The notes under the pieces: generated by a model
What the model was told of the DNA's origin: nothing
The model's input: only the letters and a program-made list of their open reading frames with translations
The model's database searches: none
Origin: Anaspis maculata
Taxonomy: Eukaryota; Arthropoda; Insecta; Coleoptera; Scraptiidae
Reading direction: 5' to 3'
DNA: 64,000 nt
Assembly (NCBI GenBank): GCA_949128115.1
Contig: OX421964.1
Coordinates: forward strand, 38,370,177 to 38,434,176
Program-made: the position numbers and the translations under genes
Part shown: piece after piece, positions 34,601 to 47,180 of the stretch
Numbering within the stretch: position 1 is the first letter of the stretch
Layout: the number at the start of each line of letters is the position of its first letter

Positions 34601-36460
34601 ACCTTAGGAAGTGGCCAGTGGGCCACTGTCACCAAAGAGATGCCGCACGGTCACATAAAATTTCAATGTCGGCAGAGGTTGATGAATTGAGCTCACTACT
34701 ACTACTGGTCACCAAACTAATTAGCGTCCTTTAGAAAAAAAAATAATTCGTTTGTTGAAGGTAGGATGTAGATTGTGAATAGAATTTAGTTGTGTATTCA
34801 TTACTCTGCAGTGTTACGGGCGGGGTTGCGGAATTGAACATAAAACAAGACAAAAATGTAATGTAGTAATTTGAAACTGCATGGGCTTCTGAAGTAACAT
34901 TCATTATGCCAATAAACAAAGAAATACTTACAAGTTGGTCCAATGGAAACACAACGGACAGGTTTTCGAGACTTTCTTCATTTTTACGGAAAAGTTCGAA
35001 CAGGTCGACTTTTAATTTCAAGGGGGACGTTCAAGTGCTATAAATTCAACTGTGCAGTTTCATGGTCACAGTCAAGGTGGCAGCTCCTTCGAAAATTTCA
35101 AATGGCCATAAGGGTTGAATGACACATCATTTTAAAGCTTTTTCATTTCAATTTTTTTTGAGGGTTGCAGCTTCTTCTCGGGGTATGGCTTGAAGTTGAC
35201 GGACCCGTCCCTCTCGTAAACACATTACAGTATGGTTGTAAACAACCACTTCCAACAAACGAGGTTGCGTGCATGCCCGAAGACATGTCTGTTTTCCTGG
35301 GCTATCCGGTATATAACATTTTGCCACTGATGTTGAAGTCCCAAATTTATGTGTTTCTTTTGGAAAGTACATTAAAAAGGAACTTCGCTGGGGGTCAATG
35401 CTGTGGAGTTATTGTTAGATAAACTTAGCCTTTACCCTGAAAAGACCTGTGTATTATTGTTTTAGAGGTTTATAGTGCACTTTCTGCTGTTGTTATGGTT
35501 TACGCGTCAAATTTAGAACTTCACTCCGCTTACTTACGAGTAATAATTACCATTCTAAAATGTTCTTTGTTGATTATGAAAACGCGCTATTTACACGATC
35601 GGCTATTTATATATCCACTTTAGACATTGTTCTTGTAACTGCTTCCGATTCTGCGTGTGGAAGTTACTCTTCATGTATCCAGTATAGTATAATACGTATC
35701 CGTAATGCCCAGACCGTAATCCCTTGACGGTGTATCAACGCGCATTGTGGAATTGTTAAGCACGTCTATTCATACCACTCAACCCACTGGAATACATGTT
35801 TGTGCTCTATTGACCAATTATCCAAACATACCAATAATGCCGATTAAACTTGGCTCATGGATCGTCGAAGATTGCGTATCTTGCGATTCAGTTCTGAACT
35901 GTGACAGGATATCGATCCGTCACAAATGGTCTTTATTGAAGCAGCATTTGTGCAGAGCGAGATTCAGCTTAAAACTTTGATAAAACTTTCAATTTCTAAA
36001 TAATTGCTATGCCCCGGAAGTATAACGTGAAAAAGAATTAGGTACATTTATTAGACTTATCAGCCCTTGAGCATCTAATCCAAAAACTTCCAACTAAATG
36101 TGTTGATGCTCAAATAAAGCAGGTAAGTATAAAAAGAATTAAGTTTGTTTCTATTTAGGTACAAAAAATGTATATAAACGTAATAGTGAGCGAATCACAA
36201 ATCGCATTTTATCTTGCTATGGACTCAACAGTTCAGTTCATAAGATTAAACAGATACAGCAAAAATAGGAAAACTTGAGACTTGAGTTTCCTTGGAGTGA
36301 AAATTTGCTGCGGCGAATAAGTGACATCGTCCCTATTGGTTGATGCTTCTACGCTAAAGCTGGTCAGATTGATGGTGGAATGGCGGCCACTAAAGACAAT
36401 GATGCTGAAGTACGGCAGTACTGAAAAAAATAGAATGAAAATGCCCACTGATGCCTAGCC
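34601..36460. other. No gene recognised
   Basis: Moderately AT-rich, with few repeats. Short frames (34731-35021 minus, 35165-35422 +, 35747-35980 +) have no family motifs. Confidence 0.45.
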
Positions 36461-36527
36461 CGAAGCAGGACAACTTGACGCCGGCCATCTTGACGCAGGA
36501 CAACTTGCTGCAGGAAAACTTGACGCC

Positions 36528-37220
36528 ATTATATATACTTTTTATTCAAAATAAATAAACGCCTTCCTACATTTTATGTAGGCTGCCTTCTGACAAAGGA
36601 TACAAAGTCAATAAAATGATCTACATAAAATTAATAGTTGAATACAATTGAACATAAATAAATTAGGAGTATAGATGATGTCTTAGAATTCTTATCGATC
36701 CTTTCAATGCCAACATTGCAGTTTCTTTTGCCCATTTTCTATTAATTTTGAAAAAATCACAAACAGAAGTTATACAAAAGTTTGGAATAGTTCCACGAGC
36801 ACCAATAAATAATCCTTTCACAAAAATTTGGTCTAGATTGAATTTTTCTTTAAAGTAATCTCTTGTGGGGTCATAGATCGAACACTTTTCTCGGTGTACT
36901 TCCTCTGGTTGGTTCTCACTAATCTCGAAGCGGACTGTCGGATCGAGTATGTATCCAGTTCTAGTTTTCCGATCGATGGCTATGATGTCAATCCGTCGAA
37001 AGCTTCCATTTTCTGCCAGACAGTGTACTTCTTCGTGCGTTTCCATACCAACATTCCGGAGATTTTCAGCAAGAAATGACCTAACTTCATGATGTCTTGA
37101 GTTTCGAAGAGCGTCGTTGTGTGGACAGGCACCAAGGATATGTGGTAGTGTTTCATATTTTACATTCTCGGTTCCAACACTGCAGTGACGGCACCGGCTA
37201 CCATCCTTGGACCTTCCAGG
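36528..37220 (-). mobile_element. 5'-truncated R2-like non-LTR retrotransposon
   Basis: The insert interrupts the GACAACTTGACGCC array. ACTTGACGC stands on both sides (36518-36526 and 37221-37229), which could be a target duplication. Because the host array is made of this motif, that reading is not decisive. The 3' end towards 36528 is AT-rich with TATATAAT. Only the last domain of the polyprotein and the 3' UTR remain, as expected for incomplete reverse transcription. Confidence 0.75.
36663..37220 (-). pseudogene. C-terminal zinc knuckle and restriction-like endonuclease of an R2-like LINE
   Basis: The minus frame stays open from the truncation point at 37220 to a stop at 36663, about 185 codons. 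It starts with a C-x2-C ... H-x4-C knuckle (CRHCSVGTENVKYETLPHIL, then GACPHNDALRNSRHHEV). This is the ETLPHxLGxCP...R..RH signature of R2-type elements. The restriction-like endonuclease core follows: RRIDIIAIDRK, then YILDPTVRFE with D and E in the D...(V)xE arrangement, and a lysine shortly after (HREKCSIYDP). The domain seems uninterrupted, but the reverse transcriptase and 5' half are gone, so it cannot be autonomous. The clade (R2, R4, NeSL, Hero) is not resolvable from this piece. Confidence 0.85.
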
Positions 37221-38700
37221 ACTTGACGCTAGGAGTTATCATAATCTCGGGACCCTAGTTGGCCAGTTTGTGACTTTTTGTCCCCCAATGGACCTTTTCA
37301 GAAAAGAGAGACAGATGCGTGCGCGTTTGTACCGCGCAGTTGGTAGTGTCTAGCTATAACGGCGCCGAATATCTCCAAGGGAACTCCGTTCGTTATAAAG
37401 TGCGCGGCACCACACTGCGGCTATGTGGGGCTGTGACGTAAATTGTGCGAGAGAGACCGCCTTTATTCGAAAGGTCTATTGGCCCCCTTGTGTTTTCCTG
37501 TGGTTTTTCGGAACTAGCAAGCCCCTTATGCCTACTTGTGTCTTATGTTTTTGAGTCCCAATGACCTCAGTTGTGTCTTGCTGTATAACTCAAAGTCACA
37601 GCCCCCATGTGTTTTTATGTGTCATTTTAAGCCCTGATGAGCCACCACTTGTGTCTTCGTGTTGTTTTCGAAATTGTACTGGAGCCACTTTGTTTTTCCA
37701 TAGTGTTTTTAAGAACCCTGATAACCCCCGCGATGACCTTCTTGTGTTTTCATGTGAAGCTCTAAATTCTATCGAGCCCCCTTGTATCTTTTTGTGCTTT
37801 GGAATCCTGCCAGCCCCCATTCTTTCTTGCTAGGTCAATCTGGGCCATGTATCTATGGTGACGCTTCCAGCCCCGCAATGAGCTCCATTTTGTCTTCTTA
37901 TGTCTTGGAATCCTAGCGGCCCTCGTTGTGTCTTGCTATAATTATCGGAGACCCAACGGACCCTCTTTGTCTGTATTTGTCGTTTTGAAACCTGAGAATC
38001 CCCCTCGTGTCTTCATGTGGTGTTGTGTGAAGCCCTGATGAACCTCCTTGTCCCTTGTATCTCCTTATGTTTCTAGTCCTACATGGCGCCCTCTCGCATG
38101 CCCCCATTATGCCTTGCTTTGTCAATCGGAGCTCCAATAAGCCGTTTTGTGTCTTTATGTGTCATTTCGACGATGAGCCCCCTCATGTTTTCTGTGGTTT
38201 TCGGAATAGCGAGCCCCCTCATGCTCACTTTTCTCATGCTTTGGAGTTCTAGCGACCCATTCTGTCTTGCTGTGTCAGTCGGAACCTCCCTTCTGTCTTT
38301 ATGTACCGGATTGTGCCCTGATGACCCCCTTGTATTTTCTCGGCAGTTTCGGTACACTATCGAGCCCCTTTGTATATTTTTTACTTTGGAACCTTACCGG
38401 CCCCATTGAGTCCTTTTGTGTCGCTTCGAGCCCCCAATGAACCCTTCAGTGTTTTCTTAAGGTTTTCGGAAGTCTAAGCGAGTCCGCTCATGTCTTCTTG
38501 TGTTTTGGAGTTCTAGAGGCCCTCATTGTGTTCTTTTGTGTAATTCGGAGCTCCAGTTGAACCCCTTTGTGTCTTTATGTTCCGTTTTGACTCCCGATGA
38601 GTCCCTTTTTGTCATTTTTTTCAAATGTTTCCTTACTCTCTTCTCACAAAATCCCTGGCGCAAATCGTTCGGCGTCAATTTGTCCCGGCGTCAAGTTGGT

Positions 38701-40082
38701 CGAAGCAGGACAGCTTGATGCCGGCCATCCTGACGCGAGACAACTTGACGCCCAGGACAACCTAACGCGTGGACAATTTGATGTGTCGCTTCAAGCCTTG
38801 GCGAGACCCCTTATTGTGTCTTCATGTTGATTTTAGAACTCTATCGAGCCACAATCTATCTTCTCAGATTTTGTAGTTCTAGAGTTCTTCTTTGTCAATC
38901 GGAGACCCGATGAGCCCCGGTGTCTTTTTGTGTCGTTTCCAGCCCCGATGAACCTCTTGTGTTTACTTGAGGTGTTCGGAGTTCTGAGAAGCCCCCTTAT
39001 GTCTTCCTATGTTTTGGAGCTCAAGCGGCTCCCCTTTTGTTTTGCTGTGTCAACTCGAAATTTCAGTGGGTCCTTTTGTGTATTCATATGTCGTTTTGAG
39101 CCCTGATGACCCCCGTGCGTGTTCATGTTAGATAAGAGGTAAGTTTATTGCTTTCATAAATTACCATTACATGTGTGGAACTGTCAACGTTGCTTCCGGA
39201 ATCGTAGGATACACCCTTTATGTCTCTATAATATAACGTTGTGAGCCCTACTGGCCCCCTTGTTTCTTCAATGTAGATTGTAGCCCTGCTGAGTCCCTTC
39301 ACATTTTTCCGTCGCTTCCGAAGCTTTAGTTAACACCTTTTTGCCTTCGTGTTGTTACACGTGTGTTTGGAGCCCTATCGGGCGCCCCGGTGTGTCTTCA
39401 GCCTCAAGTACTGTTTGGACCCCTGATGAGCTTCCTATATTTTTTGTTCACGTGTTTAGAATTCCCGTGAGCCCCTTTTGCCTTCTTGTGTATAATAATC
39501 CAAAGCAATACTGAGCCCCCTTGTGCCTTCAATGTTTTTTGAAGTCCTGATGAGTCTCTTGAAATTTTCCGTGTCTTCGGGAGCTTTCAAGCAATCGAAA
39601 GCACACTTGTGTTTTCGTCTGGTATTCGAAGCCCTACTTGGTCCGCTTGTGTCTTCATATGCCCAAAAAGCCCTCTTTTGCTTTCATGCGTTGTCCATAG
39701 CCCTATTGGATCCCATTGTGTCTTCAATAATGGTGTTTGAACCCCTGCTAAGTCCCCTTTCCATTTACATTTAGTAAGCACTCTTGTGCCTTCGTTTCGT
39801 ATTAGGTATTCGAAGGTCTATCGGTCCATGCATTTTCTCCTGGTTTTCATAACTTTAGTAAGCATCACCTTTGTGCCTTCATGTGATACTCGGGGCCCTA
39901 TAGCTCCAACTGGTGTTGTCCCGACGTTGAGTCGGCTAGCAGCTACTTTGAAATTCCTGGCGTCAGGTTGTCCGGCGTCAAGTTGTCCCGGCGTCAAGTT
40001 GTCCCGCGTCAAGTTGTTCTGGCATCAAGTTGTCCCGGCGTCAAGTCGGCGGCTTCAAAATTCTTGGCGTCAAGTTGTCATG
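38701..40082 (-). mobile_element. Unit A of the dimeric repeat (right copy)
   Basis: This is the reverse complement of 595-2076. Read on the minus strand it starts CATGACAACTTGACGCC (40082) and runs through the GAATACCAGACGAAAACACA and GGGACTCAGCAGGG blocks to the junction at 38701. The terminal array at 39950-40080 has fewer units than the left copy. Confidence 0.75.
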
Positions 40083-42489
40083 ATTGTACGCTCAGTAGCC
40101 CATCTTCTGATACTGTTGACTGAGTAGTGAGTATCATTGCAGGAGGCAGAGACAAAAACTGTTTGAACAAATCATTTCAGTACATTTTGCAAATTTTGAG
40201 GAACCTTATTAGGATTATTCGATGGTCAAATGACGTATAATCAGCGTATAATAATGAAGGGGGTTGAAGCTCTGCCCTTTGACCAAAACCTAAGTTTTTT
40301 TTCCAAAATTGTCCTGCTTCGCTTAAAGCATTTCCTGAGCTGCTTGGTCTAAACGGCCCTGGTCTTTTTCATGGTCGGGTCGGTTAGGAAACACCTGTAT
40401 AGCTGTAACTCGAGCTGTAAGTACCTAGATTGACATTAAGATCAGATTGATTGTCTTTTCTGAGGGGTATGTTTCTGGTAACAGACAGCGAAAAAACTAG
40501 CACAAGCAGGTTACGTTCTACACAAGACTAAATATACTTTTTGCTCATGTATATTGTACATCATAATAAAACCTCCAGCAGCGTTTATACCCTTATACGA
40601 AACAGCTGTGGCGTGAACAGTATTACGACCCTGGTAGATTTGCAATGCAGCTCTGTCTCTGCATGTTGACATTCCACAAACATGATGTCGCGATTCAGTT
40701 ATGATGGCTCCACAACTCGTACATGCAGCCCTCCATATTTAATGCAAACGTGCCCCCTTCGCACCGTCAAAGTGGCGGTAAACACCATCACCATGGTAAA
40801 TGCATTAGTCTCCTGCTCCCTGCTCTTGTGCTGCCATCAATCGTACCAGCACTAACTGCTGGTAGGTGACTGCAACACGGCACACGACCTAGTATGTGCA
40901 TTGCGGTTTTTATCGTGTGTCAACTTTGTATCACGTTTCCAATAGGCATATCCGATAGTTAAGGTCGATAGACACGGAGACAGCCAAACAACAGCGATCC
41001 ATATCCGATACTCATGGGAAATTGGTTATTGGGGCCTGTGCCGTCTCTGTGCCCTCGCCTTGGAAAAACGCTCTTTGCTGAGACAGACAAGCAGAAAAGC
41101 GCTGATAGAAAACAAAAACAAAACGCTTTCACTGTTATAACCACGCTACTACAACAACCAACCGATCAGGGGTTGTACCGCGAAACTGAACAAACACCAT
41201 CTATCTCTCGCAGTTATCACTCCCTCAGCCTCCTACAACAAACAGTAGGTAATTATTTCATACCCGATTCTGTGTGCTCGTAATCCAAACATCCTCCTTT
41301 CATTTTTAATGTTCCCTATCTATATGCTGGGCAGTTATTATTTTAAGCCACACGAAGGAAACTATCCCCCGGTGGTGCCACGGTTTTTAATGCTCCATAC
41401 ATAAAACTTAAATACATAAACAACACTCAAGGGGTTTGTTTATCTCTACCGTTTCTGGGATTATTAAATTCCTGCGAGACAAATTTGAATTCAATTTTTA
41501 AACTACTAACAGTACCGTCTAAACAGAATCCCGCGAGTCCCGTCTTTATGAAAAAAACGTTTTGCTGAGATGCCTGAAAATTGAAAAAAAGAAACAAAAT
41601 AATAAGCTCACTTGTTATAGCTATGCTTGCTGCTACACATTTTCCCAGAAACTTTAGGTGTCGAATTTATTTCCCGTTATGCCGTATCGCATTACACTGT
41701 ACATACACTTCGTTGTCTTGTTAGATGGAGGTGTAATCATTCATTTTCAGTGCACCTTAGGTAAGACGATCCATGTTATTGACAACACACGTCATCGGAG
41801 GCACCCTTTTAGGTCCGCCGCTCCAAGAGCTCCCATTACCGTGCTATTCACACGATCGTTTGGCAAAAAGTCTACAGATCGAAGGTGACATGACGTCCAT
41901 CACCTGTGTCAAGCACGGTCAAGTTTCTCGACCTTTATACTTTACAATATCCCTAAACTCAATTTCTTATGTTTTCTCTCGTCTGTTTGTCGTCTTTCTG
42001 TCGTCTGTCTTTTTTGGTTAAATCGGTAATCACACATTGGTTCCGACGTGAGAATGACTTCGAATGGTGTATAGGTGAGGTGAGTATCTACTTATTCAAA
42101 ATGTGATACTTGTGATACTTACAGTGTGAACTGATCATTATTTTTCCGGTCCTTAGTATCTCCCCTTTCAGCACCTTCACCATTTCTTAAGTACCTGTGT
42201 ATATCAGGCCACAACATCTCCGCCATTTGTACTTCTACTAGTGACAGTATAATTATACCATATTTTTCCAAACTACGACCAGCTGAAAAGGGATAATCCA
42301 AAATTATTATTAAAAAAAAACACACATTTTCCGATAGCTTGAACATAAAATACATGTATTTTTTTTGTCTGAACCAACTAGTTGGTTATCAGCAACTATG
42401 ATAACCTTGCTCTTTTTTCTGTGAGGAGGGGGGTTTGAGAGGAAGGTTTTGTTTCGATGGCTTTCTTGTTCCATGCCTCTCCCCGGGAT
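40083..42489. other. No gene recognised
   Basis: Largely unique sequence. Frames at 40959-41283 and 41658-42021 overlap on both strands or lack motifs. No repeats shared with other parts were noticed. Confidence 0.45.
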
Positions 42490-42742
42490 TTCCCGAATTT
42501 TTCAAAATAAAACTTGCATATTCTGTAAATTCCAGAAAACTGCTGTGCAAACTTTGATCTGCAGTAAGTCCCACGAAATATTCATTCAGGTGCAGACTTG
42601 CTGTGAGTTAGCGAGTCGCATAGTTGGAGGAAAGATTGAATCATTTGAGGAGGGGGAGTTTTTGAAATTGGACCAATGGTGTCCGAGGTTCCCTTCCTTG
42701 AAAAACTGCAATTTTTCCAACTTTTCATCATCTCGTGAACAG
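42490..42742. repeat. Dispersed repeat R2, copy 3
   Basis: Same blocks as 5815-6160 (CCCACGAAATATTCATT, GCAGACTTGC, GGAAAGATTGAAT, TTCC..CTTGAAAAACTGCAA). It is cut at GTGAACAG by the palindrome that begins at 42743, which gives an insertion point. Confidence 0.75.
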
Positions 42743-45345
42743 GTCGTGCCGTGTGCAGCTTCTTGAAGATATATGGAGCTATGTCTTAATCGATTCCTGG
42801 GGATCAAGGACCATGAAAATGGATGGTGGAATATTGGCATCTACTGCAGGCAAATATGGTGGAGGCGCCAAAATGGACTTCATCTGGTAATAAGAAACTA
42901 GCTGTAGCAGGTTTGTTTTCCGACGGATTTCAACATCTGGGCGTCATTTTGTAGACAAAAGAAGTCTCTTCTTATTTCATACCTAAATTTACGAACGTCA
43001 TTTTGGGAGACTGTCAAAATTGTCTTGATAAGATATGCCAAATTCCGGCGTTTTTTTTAAGGTTATCCGATATTTTTGAAACTTGGCAGTATTGTAGATC
43101 TTAAGGTGCCCTTTCCTATTTTCCACTTTTCCACTTCGTATCTTTGCAGTTTTGGCCGCCATATTGAAAAGATGGCGCCAAAAAACAGTTTTTTGTCAAT
43201 ATCTTGAATTCAATTGACTCAAGATTGAAACATGTATATGCGGAGGAAAGCCCAATCAAGTTTCTACAATTTGACATATCAATCATTCTTGTGCGCTTCA
43301 CGGTTCTTGAGTTAGGGCTCTCAGAACTTTCGGAAGCATCAACTTTCGGAATTCAATCAGCATAGTCAATTGATACCACCGTCATGTATAGTAAGCAAAT
43401 AAACCATAGATATAAGGCCGTTATTGGCTATTAACCATAGATAATAAAAATATAGAAAATCGATCATGGTGATGTTATTGTGTAATTACAGAGTGAACTG
43501 TGAAGGCAAACTGACTTTTGAAAAAAATAAAGGTAATATAGCATTTGGAGGATACCAGATACATTCGAAACTCATTATTATAATTAATTTGGGGTCATCA
43601 CCCGGAACACCCGCACTTTTCTACTTCGTATCTCTGCCACTTTGACCTAATTTTTGGAAATATGGTGCCCAAAAAAACATATTGATCAGTCAAAGAATTT
43701 CAGAATTTATATCAAAGTGAAGGTCTATTAAATTCTCTTTGACTTCTGAACCACATATGTGCGACCTACGGTTTTCAAGCTATACCTTTTCAAAGTCAAT
43801 TTGCCCTTAGAGTTCACCCTATTCTTGCATGACAACCATTGCCATGATCGATTTTCTGGATATTGATGGTCTGTGGTCGACAACTGATAATTATTTATGG
43901 TTAATTTGACTGCCACGTGGAGCTGAGATCAACTTAACAGGCTGATTGAATGACAAAAGTTGATGCTTCAGGGGGTTCTAGAAGCCATAACCCAAGAACC
44001 GGAAATCGCACGTACACGAGTTGATATGGCGGCCAAAACGACAAAGGTACGAAGTGAAAAAGTGGAAATTCGGAAAGGGCACCTCAAGATCTATAATACT
44101 GTCAAGTCTCAAAAATATCGGATAACCTTCAAAAAAATATATCCTATAACCTTCAAATAATATGTCTCATAGGCATGAGGTTCAATAGTGCAAAAAAAAC
44201 CAAAAAACAAACAAACAAAACGGCCGGAATTCAGCATATCTTACCATCGAAAAACCCATACAACGAAAATAATATCAGCGAATTCAGCGTTTGTAAATCG
44301 GTTGGCCATTTTGTTTGCGAGGGAGCGAATATTTTGTGGTATAGCTATATTACACTACACAATTTCTTGTACAATTTCTTGTACAATTTCTTGTACAATT
44401 TCTTGTACAATCTGCCAGAATAGTGTCAAAAAACAATGAACTTGATGGTTAACCTGACAGATTGTACAAGAAATTGAACAAGAAATTGTGTAGTGTAATA
44501 CAGCTATGAGAAATGATGGAACTCTCTCTTATTTGATTTTTTGTATGGTCAAATAGTGTACCTACTAAGAAAACTGATTATTCCGGCCAAATGTGATAAC
44601 AATTTTAACAAAAATCTGTGAACTCTGCATATCCAAATAAATTAGATGAAACAATAGAACGAAATTGTAACAGTCCAACTCTGGCGAGAACTCTGGTTTT
44701 CTCATATACGGTTTTCTCGAGATTTTTTTTCAGAAATGTCTTCCCTTGTGAGACATGTCGAGTCTTAATGAAAGATATGATAGAACTGAAGAATCTGCAG
44801 TGATCGTACCGAATTGTATCCATTATTGCACCTATTAAAAATTTCACTCTGAATAGTAACACTGGTATGAGTTGTTTCTCAATTTCTTTGCCGGATGATT
44901 TCAAGTGTGCCGTAAAAATTGAACAGTGACTATTGAAGCATTTTTTCTGAGCTTTCCAGGTATGGTAGTGTTCTTTCCGAAGTCCATTAAAAAAATGTAC
45001 TTTTTGACAGGCAAACTCAAAAACTTTTTTTTTTCAAATCCGGACCTGATTTTTTCTACCTGCTATATGGCATTTGATCAAGTACCAGCAGAGGAATGTG
45101 ACAGGTGAATTTCATTTGTTTATATCAAACCGCTCCAGAGATATCGCTTATTGTAAATTGTGACCAAAGAACAAAACACCCTGTATCTTCGAGACCGATC
45201 GCCAAATTTTTTTTTCTCTTCTTGATCTCAACTCGTCTTGACATCCTCCATCTGCCATTCACGTATGGCACATACTTTTTGAACCATCCTGTATATCTTC
45301 ACGAAGTTGCACACGGTCAAGCCTTTTTTGACCCTATGTCCCCGG
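42743..45345. mobile_element. Second copy of palindrome P2, interrupted
   Basis: It starts TCGTGCCGTGTGCAGCTTC like 9190 and follows the 9180-10700 sequence through the embedded MITE (43489-43820) and most of the right arm to about 44160. The far end of the arm (CTTCACGAAG, CAAGCCTTTTTTGACCCTATG) appears only at 45290-45345. About 1.1 kb of other DNA (44160-45290) is therefore inserted or substituted. Confidence 0.75.
44341..44507. repeat. Hairpin with a 12-bp tandem repeat in one arm
   Basis: ATAGCTATATTACACTACAC followed by four copies of AATTTCTTGTAC forms the left arm (44341-44414). The right arm (44457-44507) has the complement but only two repeat units. The 12-bp period keeps frames open and gives a spurious repetitive peptide. 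Confidence 0.9.
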
Positions 45346-45632
45346 ACTAGAAGCCCTAATTGACGATTTCTACAATTAGATGATTTGGGAGAAGTGTTAG
45401 AGAGAGAGAGGGACAGACGGACGGACTAAATAGAGCTAAAAGCCAAAAAGAGCTTCTCCTACTCCGTTGGTGAGGCTTCAAAATCCTAGTCCCTATAGAT
45501 CTGAAATTTCGATCATTGATTTGTGAATATAATAATAATCATAATGTTCATATGATTGTTCGGCATGTGAACAATTCCATCAACACAAGTTAACGGCTTC
45601 GTGGTGGTGCACTTTTTCAAAAGGCAGTATAT
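45346..45632. repeat. Repeat tail with GGAC microsatellite
   Basis: AATTGACGATTT.TACAAT.AGATGATTTGG (also at 6198) leads into a GAGAGAGA and GGACGGAC run at about 45400-45430. GCCAAAAAGAGCTTCTCC follows, related to the sequence after the GGAC run at 4851. Confidence 0.6.
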
Positions 45633-45840
45633 TGTTACGAGCGGCGATTCCGTACATATTGGTAAACACTAGATCTTTCTGGATTCTTCCATCCATTAGA
45701 TCGCAGTGTAGACGTCTGGGAAGATCTGGTGCATTCCAGAGCGTTCGTGTATGTGAAACTGAATGGAGACTCGAATGCCTGATCAGGGCACATCTGTCCA
45801 TTTTGGCGAAGGCGCCGTTCCTCAACCCGGCAGAATTATA
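45633..45840 (+). mobile_element. Partial LTR, 5' portion
   Basis: It begins TGTTACGAGCGGCGAT and matches 51463-51670 (for example GATTCTTCCAT.CATTAGATC and CACATCTGTCCATTTTGGCG). Homology is lost around 45840, before the TATA and polyadenylation region of the complete LTR. Confidence 0.8.
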
Positions 45841-47180
45841 CGGGTAATGTGGATTGTGGTGACGGAACACATGGACTGAATGAAATATTTCTCGTTACCG
45901 TATAAACCTGGGAGTGGGCTGTAACAGATTTTCCGATGAAAAGAGTTACGTAGGTACTTAAGTATGGGTCTGGGTGAAAATTACCGCACATAAAATTTCA
46001 GATAACTACTTAAAGCGTAAGCCATTTTATTATCCCACAATTTATTCAAGCGTAAATAAGCCAGCGTAATATAAAAATGGCGAAAAAAATTAATAGGTTG
46101 CGTTTTTTTTTTATCACGAGAAATAACCGCGAGCTGTTATAGCCGAAATTATAAAATAATATAGCGAAAAGGTTGCCCTTGGTATAATATTATGACTACG
46201 GGCCCTCAGCAAAGATTGCATGCACTTAACCTTGTCAAGGCTCGTGTCGACAAACTGCATACCTACTCTCAAGAGTCTTGAATAATAGTATGCATCAGAA
46301 GCTCGTTAAATAATACACTATTTTTTTCATATCTTCGGAAATAATCGATCGATTCTACTGCAATTTGGTATAAGAGTGAGATTATTGGACAATAGGGCGA
46401 ATACATGTAGGGGGTGCTTACGGCAAAATTTGCCACTCAGGGACTCCAAGTTTGTCAGTTGGTATTGCAAAACGTCAAATCGTCTGTCAATTGCGACACT
46501 TTTGACATTTTGGTGCAGATTGCAGGTAACCTAACATTGATCTTAACTTACCACTTGCCTACTATGATATTTCTATCATTGTCGACGCTGGAAAATACTA
46601 GTTTTTTTTTTAATTGCAAAAACGCATTCTGCGCAACATCTTTCATGCATCTTCTCGTCAGTCGGGTAGGCCTTTGTTTATCCGCAGTGGGATGCTGACG
46701 ATTCCTTGCTTGTACATTCTGTGGGCCTTGTGTCGAGTGAAGGAACTGAACCCACCCCGGGTTGGGGACGTGATTGGAGAGTGCAAGGACTCGTAACTTT
46801 GAAAGGATATTTGTTCCGCCCTTCAGGCTCTTCCAGGTCGAGAGGGGACCCTTGGTAACGTCCATTAAACTCTTCAATACCTAATACCGAGCGAGGTGAC
46901 CAGGGAGTTGGCTCCTAGGTTCAGATCTCGAATGAAGAGGTTCCTTAAGTGCAACCCCTTCTATAATCTGGACGAATTTCATGATTTTTCCAAGCAGCCC
47001 AGTGCAGGTGTGATCTTGTGATGGTTTTTGTTATTTTCTGTATCATTGTATTTTATATTTTGCCTAATTAGAAAGAAATACCATTCGTACGTCGCAAGAA
47101 GCTGATGGTTCGTTTCAACTATTTAGTACAACTAAATGCCGTCACACATTGTGGCTTTTCGTGTCAATTCCCAGTTAGTA
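45841..47180. other. No gene recognised; contains one half of a direct repeat
   Basis: 46190-46330 resembles 47685-47790 in direct orientation (AAGGCTCGTGTC.ACAAACTGCAT, then an AATAATAC.ACTATT tract). The two lie either side of the 47181-47541 MITE. No coding sequence is supported; frames at 46414-46877 overlap on both strands. Confidence 0.45.

Larger units (their letters stand above)
36461..38700 (-). mobile_element. Unit B of the dimeric repeat (right copy), with LINE insertion
   Basis: This is the reverse complement of 2077-3513. It begins CGAAGCAGGACAACTTGACG, the complement of the terminus at 3513, and ends at the junction 38700/38701. Most of the inner array is missing relative to the left copy, and a 693-bp LINE fragment sits inside it at 36528-37220. 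The 37230-38650 body matches 2130-3270 inverted, monomer by monomer, with scattered differences. Confidence 0.75.

Noticed and set aside
44175..44439. Frames with repeated YNFL or TISC peptides
   Set aside because: They are produced by the 12-bp repeat, whose period is a multiple of three.
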